Assembly: GCA_036321795.1 (NCBI GenBank)
Contig: JAWQCY010000005.1
Coordinates: forward strand, 1 to 64,000
Direction of reading: 5' to 3'
Length of the DNA stretch: 64,000 nt
DNA from: CAKVON01 sp902475665
GTDB lineage: Bacteria; Actinomycetota; Coriobacteriia; Coriobacteriales; Atopobiaceae
Below, piece after piece: positions 54,256-64,000 of this stretch. Under the pieces are notes generated by a model. It saw only the letters and a list, made by a program, of their open reading frames with translations, was not told the origin of the DNA and did not search any database. The position numbers and the translations under genes are program-made. Position 1 is the stretch's first letter; each line of letters starts with the position of its first letter.

Positions 54256-55869
54256 TCAATCTTCAATTGTAGCGGAGGACTCCTGCTCGGAGCGGTTCTC
54301 GCGAGGAAGATGCAAGGTAAACATAGTCCCCTTGCCCAGCTCGGACTCGACCGAGACGTAGCCGTGGTGACGGTCCGCAATCTCCTTGGTGACGGCCATG
54401 CCGACGCCTAGACCTCCGGAGGCGCGCTCGCGACTGGCGTCGGAACGCCAGAAGCGGCTGAACACCTTGGCGAGCTCCTCCTTGGCGATGCCAATGCCCG
54501 TGTCGGAGACGGAGATGAGAACGTCGGTGCGGTCCTGGGAGACGTTGACGACGACCCAACCGCCCTCGGGCGTATAGCGCAAGGCGTTGCTCATGAAGTT
54601 AATGACCGCCTGACGGACCATGTCTCGGTCGATCTCGGCATAGCATTCCTTGCGCGGCGTCTCGCTGTTGAAACGCAGGCGCAGGCCTCGGTCGGCAAAC
54701 AGCTGCTCTTGGGAGACGACGATTCCACGCACCAGGCCGACGACGTCGGTACGCTGCGGCTTGAACTTGGTCGTGCCGTTCTCCATGCGGGAGAGCTGCA
54801 GCATCGCGTCGACCAGGCGGGAGAGACGGCGGGTCTCGTCACCCAGGGTGCCCAGGCGTTCGTCGTCGCAGGGCAGCACGCCGTCCTGCATGGCCTCGAC
54901 CGTGGCGAGCATCGCCATGAGCGGGGTGCGCAGCTCGTGCGCGACGTCGCTAGTGAGGCGGTGCTCGAGCTTGAGGTCCTTCTCGAGGTTGGTTGCCATC
55001 TCGTCGAAGGTCTGGCCAAGCTGGCCGATCTCGTCGGAGCCCTCGACGCCGGTGCGCGCCGTGAGGTCGCCGTTGCGAATCTGCGCAGCCGTGGAGGTGA
55101 TGCGCTTGATGGGCGACGCGATCGACCGCGCGACGAAGATGCCCATGATGCACGCGATGATGATCGCGAAGCACGATGCGGTCCAGATGGCGCCATACGA
55201 GCTGATGCGGAACGCCGCGTCGCTCTTGGTGAGAAGTGCGTCAGAGCCGCTGGCCCACACGCGAACGGTGCCGACGATACGGCCGTCCGAGACGCGAATC
55301 CTGGACGACACCGTGGAGTCCGCCGAGCGCGGCTCGACCGTGACCTTGCTGCCGGCGTCGGACTTGTCCTTCTCGTCGAGGGCCTTGTCCTTCGCGGAGG
55401 TTGGTCCGTCGTCGGATGTGTCGGACTGCGACTCGGAGTCCAGGATCGACTTGGTGTGCGACTTTGCCCAGGTGTCGTCGTAGATGACGGCGCCCCTGGA
55501 GTTGAGGACCTGAATGCCCGCGTCCGACGAGATCGACGTGGCCGAGCTCGCGTATTCGAGGACCTCGTCGGTCCAGCCGCCTTGCTCGTCGTAACGCGCG
55601 GCAAGCGCCTCGGCCGTGGCATCGGCCAGACGTTGCATGTTGGAGCGCGTGTACTTCTGGAACTGCCCCTCCCACACGACGGACAGCACCACCATGAGCA
55701 CCATGACCGTCATGACGGCGGTCAGGGCAAAGCCCATGGTGAGCTGTGTCGAGAAGGTCAGTGAGCGCTTGCCGTCGGCGCGCGACGTCTTCCACGTCGC
55801 GCGCGCGGAATCCGACGACGAGTCAGAGTCGGCCTGACGCGCCCTCCTGCCTATAGTGAAGTTCGCCAA
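54256..55869 (-). CDS. Two-component sensor histidine kinase
   Basis: 537 residues. Transmembrane helix near 43-65, an extracytoplasmic sensor domain of about 150 residues with a charged Ser/Asp/Lys-rich insert (near 150-180), second helix near 228-250, HAMP, then HisKA with SDVAHELRTPL (phospho-acceptor His) and an HATPase domain: NFMSNALRYTPEG, VSDTGIGI, GGLGVGMAV. It starts with TTG at 55869, 18 bases after the response-regulator stop, with a weak GGCAGG site; no better in-frame start was found before the first helix. Partner of the adjacent OmpR-type regulator. Confidence 0.9.
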   Translation of the reverse strand: MANFTIGRRARQADSDSSSDSARATWKTSRADGKRSLTFSTQLTMGFALTAVMTVMVLMVVLSVVWEGQFQKYTRSNMQRLADATAEALAARYDEQGGWTDEVLEYASSATSISSDAGIQVLNSRGAVIYDDTWAKSHTKSILDSESQSDTSDDGPTSAKDKALDEKDKSDAGSKVTVEPRSADSTVSSRIRVSDGRIVGTVRVWASGSDALLTKSDAAFRISSYGAIWTASCFAIIIACIMGIFVARSIASPIKRITSTAAQIRNGDLTARTGVEGSDEIGQLGQTFDEMATNLEKDLKLEHRLTSDVAHELRTPLMAMLATVEAMQDGVLPCDDERLGTLGDETRRLSRLVDAMLQLSRMENGTTKFKPQRTDVVGLVRGIVVSQEQLFADRGLRLRFNSETPRKECYAEIDRDMVRQAVINFMSNALRYTPEGGWVVVNVSQDRTDVLISVSDTGIGIAKEELAKVFSRFWRSDASRERASGGLGVGMAVTKEIADRHHGYVSVESELGKGTMFTLHLPRENRSEQESSATIED

Positions 55870-55887
55870 CGCCTGCCGCCCGTCGTG

Positions 55888-56604
55888 CTACTTGTTGGCC
55901 TCGGGGGCCGCGGGGGCCTCGAAGCGGTAGCCGACGCCGTGGACGGTGTAGAGCCAGCGCGGGTTGCGCGGGTCGTCGCCGAGCTTGGCACGCAGGTTCT
56001 TGACGTGGGAGTCGATGGTGCGCTCGTAGCCCTCGAAGTCGTAGCCCAGGACCTTCTCGACAAGCTCCATACGGGTGTAGACGCGACCCGGGTAGCGGGC
56101 GAGGGTGGTGAGCAGCTTGAACTCGGAGGCGGTGAGGTCGACCTCGCGACCCTCGACGGTGACCTTGTGGCCGGAGATGTCGATGATCAGGTCGCCGAAG
56201 TCCAGGACCTCGAGCTGGGGCTCGGCCTCGACGCGTGCACGACGCAGCAGGGCTCGCACGCGGGCGACGAGCTCGCGGGGCGAGAAGGGCTTGATGAGGT
56301 AGTCGTCGGCACCAAGCTCCAGGCCGATGATGCGATCCTCGACTTCGCCCTTGGCGGTGAGCATGATGATGGGCACGTCGGAGGTGTCGCGGATGGCGCG
56401 GCAGACGCGCTCGCCCGACAGCTTGGGGAGCATGAGGTCCAGGATGATGAGGTCGAAGCCGTGCTTCTCGAACTCCTCGAGGGCCGACTGCCCGTCGCCG
56501 ACACCGCGGACCCAATAGCCCTCACGCTCGAGGTAGGCCGCGACCGCGTCGCGAATGGGCTTCTCGTCCTCGACCAGCAGAATCTTCTTGACGTCCGAAG
56601 CCAT
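55888..56604 (-). CDS. OmpR/PhoB-family response regulator
   Basis: 238 residues: receiver domain with VEDEKP, phospho-acceptor Asp in LILDLMLP near residue 54, Lys in YLIKPFSPREL; winged-helix DNA-binding domain with LTASEFKLLTTLARYPGRVYTR, the hinge and RTIDSHVKNLRAKLGDD, then TVHGVGYRFE. ATG at 56604 has AAAGGAGG upstream. It is first in the operon with the kinase. Targets are unknown; the MtrA-type DNA-binding region would suit envelope control. Confidence 0.95.
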   Translation of the reverse strand: MASDVKKILLVEDEKPIRDAVAAYLEREGYWVRGVGDGQSALEEFEKHGFDLIILDLMLPKLSGERVCRAIRDTSDVPIIMLTAKGEVEDRIIGLELGADDYLIKPFSPRELVARVRALLRRARVEAEPQLEVLDFGDLIIDISGHKVTVEGREVDLTASEFKLLTTLARYPGRVYTRMELVEKVLGYDFEGYERTIDSHVKNLRAKLGDDPRNPRWLYTVHGVGYRFEAPAAPEANK

Positions 56605-56700
56605 GATGAGGCCTCCTTTTGATCAGCTTTGAGACCGCGGCGCAAGCGCCACGGTACATTCGGTTCTAGTTTACCCCACCAGGCCCAAGCTCATAAATCG

Positions 56701-57951
56701 CTATAGGCCGAACGCCCTTACGACTACGTTGGCGGGATACCCTGTCTCGGTGTCCTTCACCGTCGAGAAGGTCACGAAGGTGGAGCACAGCCCCTCGGTG
56801 GCGGGATACTCGCCGTAGTCGAGGGCATGGTCGACGGCCGAGAGCACGGCATAGGTCTTCTCCTTCGTGTCGACCACGAAGTAGGAGGCGCGGCTCTTGA
56901 TGACAAAGGTGCCGTCCTTGGTACCCGCCACCTGGGCGGCGGGCTCGCGGGAGAGCGTCACGAACGGCCCCTTGCTGGTGCCGATGTAGGTTCCCATCTG
57001 GCCCAGCAGGCCACCGGAGTCGTAGTTCGCCTCGATCGAGAACGCGAAGTCGTCACCTATGCGCGTGGCGTAGAAGGGCTTGACCGACGACGGCAGGACA
57101 AGCCGGTCGATGGTGGTGGACAGGTCGTCCGACAGGTCGTAGGCGGTGATGCCGTAGAAGGTTCCCTCGTCGGCGTTCACGCGTGGAACGAGCGTGATGG
57201 TGGAACCCGAGACGGACGGGGCGCACCCAAACCTTCCGGGGGAGTCGACCACGGCCGAGGCCTTGGAGCCACCAAGCCTCCACACGTAGCAGAAGGAGTG
57301 TTCGGCCGTCTTCTTTCCCGAGGTGGAGGGCATCGTCTGCCAGATGACGCGCTCGCCGGCGCACACGACCTGGGGAGGGTCGTAGGCCGCGTTCCCATCC
57401 TGCAGCTTAATCGCCTTGCCGGACAACGCCCCGTCCGAGAAGGGCTGGGCAAACAGCGCCCAGGCACGCGTGACCAGGTTGAGCTCGACCCAGGCGTAGA
57501 CCTTGTCGGAACAGCGGACGTCGAAGATGACCCAGCCGCTGTCGCCGCTCGAGCAGGACGTGACCACGTCGGCGACGTTACCCGAGGACAGCGACAGCAC
57601 CGAGCCCTTGTTCATCTGGTCGGCACTGTTGCCCGTGGCCAGAATCGGGATCCAGGCGCCATCCGCCGCGCGTGGGACGCATCCCAGGGAGAGCGTCCAG
57701 GTGCTCGAGACCGTCGGGACGGAGTCAGAGCTCTTGTAGGACTCGATGACGTCGGTCGCCGCCCCCGAGTCCACGACGGTGGGGTCACCCGCACCCGAAC
57801 CTGATCCGCCACCCTTGCAGCCCGCCATGTCGATTGCGACGGCGGCGATGCCAAGCGCGCCCGCGCCCTTGAGGAAGGTACGACGGGTCACGCCCGGCCG
57901 CGGCGCGCGGATGCGCGTCGCGGATTCCTGCCTGTGCTCGGGGGTAGGCAT
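56701..57951 (-). CDS. Tat-exported lipoprotein of unknown function
   Basis: 416 residues. The N-terminus has a twin-arginine motif (TRRTFLKG, near 22-29), a hydrophobic segment and a lipobox MAGC with Cys45, so it is predicted to fold before export and be lipid-anchored outside. The mature part, after a Gly/Ser stretch, is rich in short beta-strand segments with repeated W/Y/F (WVIFDVRCSDKVYAWVEL, RVIWQTMP, YVWRLGG), consistent with a beta-propeller, inferred only. ATG at 57951 lies three bases past the upstream TSCPD gene stop, so the two are co-transcribed. Confidence 0.78.
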   Translation of the reverse strand: MPTPEHRQESATRIRAPRPGVTRRTFLKGAGALGIAAVAIDMAGCKGGGSGSGAGDPTVVDSGAATDVIESYKSSDSVPTVSSTWTLSLGCVPRAADGAWIPILATGNSADQMNKGSVLSLSSGNVADVVTSCSSGDSGWVIFDVRCSDKVYAWVELNLVTRAWALFAQPFSDGALSGKAIKLQDGNAAYDPPQVVCAGERVIWQTMPSTSGKKTAEHSFCYVWRLGGSKASAVVDSPGRFGCAPSVSGSTITLVPRVNADEGTFYGITAYDLSDDLSTTIDRLVLPSSVKPFYATRIGDDFAFSIEANYDSGGLLGQMGTYIGTSKGPFVTLSREPAAQVAGTKDGTFVIKSRASYFVVDTKEKTYAVLSAVDHALDYGEYPATEGLCSTFVTFSTVKDTETGYPANVVVRAFGL

Positions 57952-57954
57952 CGG

Positions 57955-58224
57955 CTACTCGGCCTGGGCCTGCGCCTGGGCCTCAAGCAGGCCAATCGTC
58001 AGCTGGTCGGCGCAGGAGGTCTTGCGCGGGCCGCAGGTGTTGCCCTGCAGAAGCTCGACGACCTTCTCGACAGGCATGTCCTTGACCAGCTTGGAGACCG
58101 CCTTGAGGTTGCCGTTGCAACCTCCGTCGAACGAGACGCCCTCGATGGTCTGCCCGTCGTCGGAAAGGTCGATGTGGATGGCACGGGAGCAGACGCCGTG
58201 CGGCTTGAAGTCCATGTGCTGCAT
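57955..58224 (-). CDS. TSCPD-domain protein (TIGR03905 family type)
   Basis: 89 residues. Small protein with FDGGCNGNLKAV, a cysteine motif and VVELLQGNTCGPRKTSCADQL, matching the TSCPD domain also found at the end of B12-dependent ribonucleotide reductases and alone as YdeI/TIGR03905-like proteins. Function is unknown; a metal or redox role is possible from the cysteines. ATG at 58224 has GAGAGGGG upstream; an upstream start would add MGNPREGF. It is transcribed with the Tat lipoprotein. Confidence 0.82.
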   Translation of the reverse strand: MQHMDFKPHGVCSRAIHIDLSDDGQTIEGVSFDGGCNGNLKAVSKLVKDMPVEKVVELLQGNTCGPRKTSCADQLTIGLLEAQAQAQAE

Positions 58225-58330
58225 TTGAAACCCCTCTCTTGGATTGCCCATTCAGTATACCCAGGCGCGACGGGCGGCCCACCAGCGCGGGCGCGTGCAG
58301 TTGCGGCCTCGCGTCCAACATGCTGTAAGG

Positions 58331-58366
58331 AAGGCCGCCTCGAGCCTGATGACTCGGGGCGGCCTT
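58331..58366 (-). terminator. Terminator after the SHIRT/MBG surface protein
   Basis: 14-bp stem (AAGGCCGCCTCGAG with CTCGGGGCGGCCTT, one mismatch). The minus-strand side reads TTCCTT. A GGCGAGAAGTGCCG copy (58384-58397) lies between it and the stop. Confidence 0.7.
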
Positions 58367-58397
58367 GGCCGTTCGCTATCTCTGGCGAGAAGTGCCG

Positions 58398-60407
58398 CTA
58401 CTCGCGGTTCCTCCTGCGGCGGATGGCCGCGGCAATCACGCCGAGCAGGCCGGTCCCGCCCATGGCGGCAAACGCCTCGCCGGCGACGGTCGGGTCACCG
58501 GTCTCGGGAACGGCGCCCTTGTTGGACGCTGCGTTGTCGGCGGGCTTCGCCGCGGGCTTCTCGACGGGCTTCTCGGTTGGCTTTACCGTCGGACCGTCGG
58601 GATCGACCTCGGGCGCAGGGGTCACGGTCAGCTTTCCCACCTCACCGTCGGCGACGGTGTAGTTGGCCTGCCTTGCGGAGCCGGTCCAGGCGAGCTCGTA
58701 GGTATTGTCGCTGGAGCCGACCTCGGTCTGGGAGCCGGTGAGCCTGAGCTCGACGGTCTCGCCGTTGACCAGGCCCTCGACGCGGCCGGGGGCCGTGAGG
58801 GGCGTGCCGTCGTAGGGCTTGGACGCGGACTCGGTGGTGACGGTGAGCTCTCGCTTGGAGATGGTGAGGGTCTCGGTGCCGGTCACGTAGCCGTCGTAGT
58901 GGTCCTTGACGGAGGCACGGACGTTGATCGTGATCGGGGTGCGCTCGACGTCGGTCGCGACGATCTGGGAGGGATCATTGGTCCAGGTGTCCGTACCAGG
59001 GACCTGGTACTCGACCTGCACGCCATAGCCATTGGCGTCGTCGATCGCGGTCGCGACGCCGGCCGAGTGGGCCTTGCCGTCATACGGCACGCTGACGTCG
59101 GTCGGGGTGAGCTTCACGTGGACCGCGACGGGGTCAGCGGTGTACTTCCAGGTGCCGGTGAACTCGACGCCGTTGGCGCTCATGGTGTCGGACTGCTTGT
59201 CCCAACCCGCAAAGGTCCAGGTGCCGTCGGCAACCTTAACCTCGGTCTGCTTCGGGTCGGCCGGTCGAACCTCGTCGCCGTCGTAGTGGAAGGCGTCATC
59301 GGTGGGAAGGCAGTCCGTCACGTCCTCGGGAATCTCCATGCCCTGCGTGGCAGAGACGAACGTGTACTTGACGTGGTCCCTCGACGCGGTCGCGCTCTCG
59401 CAGGAGACGTCCTTGGTGATGGTCTCCTTCGTGATGACCGCGGAGCCCGCGACCATGTCAGTCGCCACCGAGTAGGTGCAGGAGGCCTTGGCCGTAAACG
59501 CGACCTTGCCGGCATCGCAGTCGGCATCGGTGACCTTGTAGGTGACGGTTCCCACATAGGTGCCGTCAGCCTGCTTCTGGAGGTTGTCGATAGTGACGTC
59601 ATTCCCGTTGACCTTGGCAGAGACAACCCTGATGTCGTCGAGCACGACCTTCTTCTGGGTCTCCGGCTTCTGGGGATTGAGGGTGACGGTGAGGGTGAGT
59701 TTGTCACCCGGCTTTACGCCGGCGGTCTTGTCGACCTTGGCGGAGGCGGTCAGCTTGGGGTCCTGGCCGTAAACCTCGAACGATGCCTTGAGCGAAAAGT
59801 CACCCGGCTCCCTGGAGTAGCCAAAGACGCCGATGTAGCCGGCACTCTTCGCCGCCGCAAGGACATTGGAGAGGCCAGGATAGTCCTTGATGGCCCCAAA
59901 GGTCTCCCTGGGATCCTGGAGACTGTAGAACTCACCGTTGCCGCTCGCGCCAAGGCCGGTCAGCAGGTAGCCGTCACTCTGCTTGACGAAGAAGAGCACG
60001 TAACCATGGGTCTTCCCAATAAGGGTGGAGGAGTTGAAGTCGCCAAGCTTGATCTCGCCTGTCGACGTAATCGACTTAAAGGAGGCGGCCGTCACGTTAG
60101 CCGCGTCGTCGGCCGTGTGGTAGGCAAAGTACGCGACCTTGGCATTCTTGACGTTGTACTTGATGGTGGCATCCCAGTAGCCAAAGCTGGCAGCAGGACT
60201 GACGGGATAGTCCAGGCTAGCGGGGGCAGCCTCGTCGGTCGCGGGCGCGGTGTCGGCCTGTACCTCGGCCGTCTCCTCGGTCGCGGCATAGACAGGAGCG
60301 CATGCTCCGAAGGACTGCCACAGCATCAGACCAGACAGGGCGACGGCGGCCACCTTGTCTTGAGTGCTGTACTCGGGGCGCCTGCGGCTGTTCGTCTTGT
60401 CAGACAT
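58398..60407 (-). CDS. Sortase-anchored surface protein with SHIRT- and MBG-like repeats
   Basis: 669 residues. Signal peptide ends after about residue 41 (PVYAATEE). An N-terminal region of about 150 residues is unrecognised; a segment near 215-330 looks Ig-like; near 335-410 a SHIRT-like domain (VKYTFVSATQGMEIPEDVTDCLP, TWTFAGWDKQSD); then two MBG-like repeats near 420-600 (PYDGKAHSAGVATAIDD, KPYDGTPLTAPGRVEGL); a Pro/Lys stalk and VPETGDP with a hydrophobic helix and RRRRNRE, a sorting signal with Val instead of Leu. It is probably a host- or biofilm-facing rod adhesin. The AT-rich upstream region suggests regulation. Confidence 0.85.
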   Translation of the reverse strand: MSDKTNSRRRPEYSTQDKVAAVALSGLMLWQSFGACAPVYAATEETAEVQADTAPATDEAAPASLDYPVSPAASFGYWDATIKYNVKNAKVAYFAYHTADDAANVTAASFKSITSTGEIKLGDFNSSTLIGKTHGYVLFFVKQSDGYLLTGLGASGNGEFYSLQDPRETFGAIKDYPGLSNVLAAAKSAGYIGVFGYSREPGDFSLKASFEVYGQDPKLTASAKVDKTAGVKPGDKLTLTVTLNPQKPETQKKVVLDDIRVVSAKVNGNDVTIDNLQKQADGTYVGTVTYKVTDADCDAGKVAFTAKASCTYSVATDMVAGSAVITKETITKDVSCESATASRDHVKYTFVSATQGMEIPEDVTDCLPTDDAFHYDGDEVRPADPKQTEVKVADGTWTFAGWDKQSDTMSANGVEFTGTWKYTADPVAVHVKLTPTDVSVPYDGKAHSAGVATAIDDANGYGVQVEYQVPGTDTWTNDPSQIVATDVERTPITINVRASVKDHYDGYVTGTETLTISKRELTVTTESASKPYDGTPLTAPGRVEGLVNGETVELRLTGSQTEVGSSDNTYELAWTGSARQANYTVADGEVGKLTVTPAPEVDPDGPTVKPTEKPVEKPAAKPADNAASNKGAVPETGDPTVAGEAFAAMGGTGLLGVIAAAIRRRRNRE

Positions 60408-60704
60408 TTATGCTCATTCCCTTCTTTGACTCAACCGCCAGCTCACGCGACGGACTGGGCCTGGCACTGCCAACAAAGTCAGTTCGCCCATTTGTTCACA
60501 TTGGATATTATTGCCATATCTGACAGCAGGAACGTCCGAAAACTCTTCAGCTGGTCGCATGTTGGGTAATTTTCAGACTTTCCTTACGGAATTCTGGCTC
60601 GATTCAACTTTTGGTTGAGGATATTCACTATTCCGTCGCTTTGATTCAACTAATGCTTAATAGCCAACCGCGCGAGCGCACCGACTCGATCACCAGATGC
60701 AAAA
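60408..60704. other. AT-rich intergenic region upstream of the surface protein
   Basis: About 300 bases, AT-rich at 60480-60660. GATTCAA occurs at 60600 and 60643 and the run TTCACTATTCCG lies between, in the likely promoter zone of the leftward surface-protein gene. No gene recognised. Confidence 0.5.
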
Positions 60705-60736
60705 GGGCCGAGCCGTCACAGACGACGGCTCGGCCC
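60705..60736 (-). terminator. Terminator after purB
   Basis: Perfect 13-bp stem GGGCCGAGCCGTC with its complement, a six-base loop, then TTTTGC on the minus strand. Confidence 0.9.
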
Positions 60737-60772
60737 GTCAGTCGGACCATATCCCATGCCGCACGACGACCG

Positions 60773-62119
<1,347 letters not shown>

Positions 62120-62214
62120 GTGGGGCTCCTCCAAAACGGTTTGAGGCCTGGTCCTGCTTGACGGCACATACACCATCAGTTTAGCAGCGCGAGAAGCACG
62201 TTCGAGCGCGAGGC

Positions 62215-63645
<1,431 letters not shown>

Positions 63646-63681
63646 GCGTCTGATTCCCCTCTCGTTGGTCTTGGTTTGGCC

Positions 63682-64000
63682 CTATGCCGTGGCCGAGACG
63701 CCCTCGGCCACGGGCGTGCCGGCCGCGACGAAGAGCTTGACCTTGCCCGCCTTGACGGCCCTCGCGTGCTCGTAGGCGGGACCCTGCTGCTTGGACCAGG
63801 TCTGGCTGGGCAGGCTGTGCAGCTGGATGAAGCCCTTGGACGCGGTGCGGTCGAACTCGTCGCCGTCGCTGTAGGTGGCCAGCGCCTCGACATACAGCGA
63901 GTTGGCCGCGCGGCGCCCGGTCACCGTGAGGGTCCCCTTGTAGAACTTGGCGCGAACGTCGCCGGTGACGAACTCCTGCGTGTTGGCGACGAACGCGTCG
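63682..64000 (-). CDS. argG: Argininosuccinate synthase (C-terminal part; 5' end outside window)
   Basis: The last 105 codons or so of argG. NTQEFVTGDVRAKFYKG and GRRAANSLYVEALATY match the C-terminal region of bacterial argininosuccinate synthase, which joins citrulline and aspartate. The stop TAG at 63682 lies 36 bases before argH. No active-site motif falls within the visible part, so identification rests on the C-terminal similarity and on argH next door. Confidence 0.9.
   Translation of the reverse strand, partial: DAFVANTQEFVTGDVRAKFYKGTLTVTGRRAANSLYVEALATYSDGDEFDRTASKGFIQLHSLPSQTWSKQQGPAYEHARAVKAGKVKLFVAAGTPVAEGVSATA

Overview
The window is high-GC DNA with dense, short-spaced genes and strongly GC-biased codons. 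It looks like a chromosomal segment of an anaerobic actinomycete, most likely class Coriobacteriia (Olsenella/Atopobium-like). Reasons: the PknA/FhaA/FhaB/PP2C/RodA-PbpA/PknB cell-wall cluster, the dnaX-ybaB-recR operon, a small SRP RNA, a rubrerythrin, carbamate kinase, a clusterless MutY-type glycosylase, and several secreted or surface-anchored peptidases. This placement is inferred from gene content; no rRNA is present. No prophage, insertion sequence or CRISPR array was seen.

Layout: (1-19.6 kb) a secreted M14 carboxypeptidase (cut by the window edge), O-acetylhomoserine sulfhydrylase, rubrerythrin, MutY-type glycosylase with an Rrf2 regulator, tRNA-Asp, a membrane protein, recR-ybaB-dnaX, a polyprenyl-type glycosyltransferase, RmlB, an EEP-domain membrane protein, a DedA protein, SRP RNA, a CapA-like protein and a surface-anchored C69 dipeptidase. 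(19.6-26.5 kb) pgi and a methionine/one-carbon operon: unknown gene, metF, separate MetH reactivation protein, metH; then thioredoxin. (26.5-35 kb) glycosyltransferase, LytS-type kinase, LytTR regulator and phosphodiesterase; a class IV aminotransferase-like gene with purH; a GNAT enzyme; arcC. (35-42.6 kb) DUF2207 membrane protein, GluQ-type synthetase, tRNA-Ser, two tandem tRNA-Arg genes, an M19 dipeptidase, serS, tRNA-Leu. (42.7-52.2 kb) the Ser/Thr kinase-cell wall operon with a fused SEDS polymerase/class B PBP. (52.2-64 kb) tRNA-Arg, purC, an OmpR two-component pair, a Tat lipoprotein with a TSCPD protein, a SHIRT/MBG surface protein, purB, argH and the end of argG.

Main observation: a short sequence, GCCGAGAAG (extended form TGCCGAGAAGTGC), recurs about 34 times exactly, by eye, against roughly one expected from base composition. 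Nine exact copies are intergenic, and there are many near-matches. It forms a perfect 28-bp palindrome inside the cell-wall operon, two other inverted pairs, and in-frame Pro-Ala-Glu-Lys peptides in disordered linkers and protein termini. Many copies sit just after stop codons and read CTTCTCG in the sense direction. It behaves like an uptake-sequence-type, Chi-type or mini-palindrome repeat. I know of no description of it, but I could not search.

Metabolically the segment suits a peptide- and amino-acid-using anaerobe (carboxypeptidase, two dipeptidases, carbamate kinase) that keeps its own purine, methionine and arginine steps.
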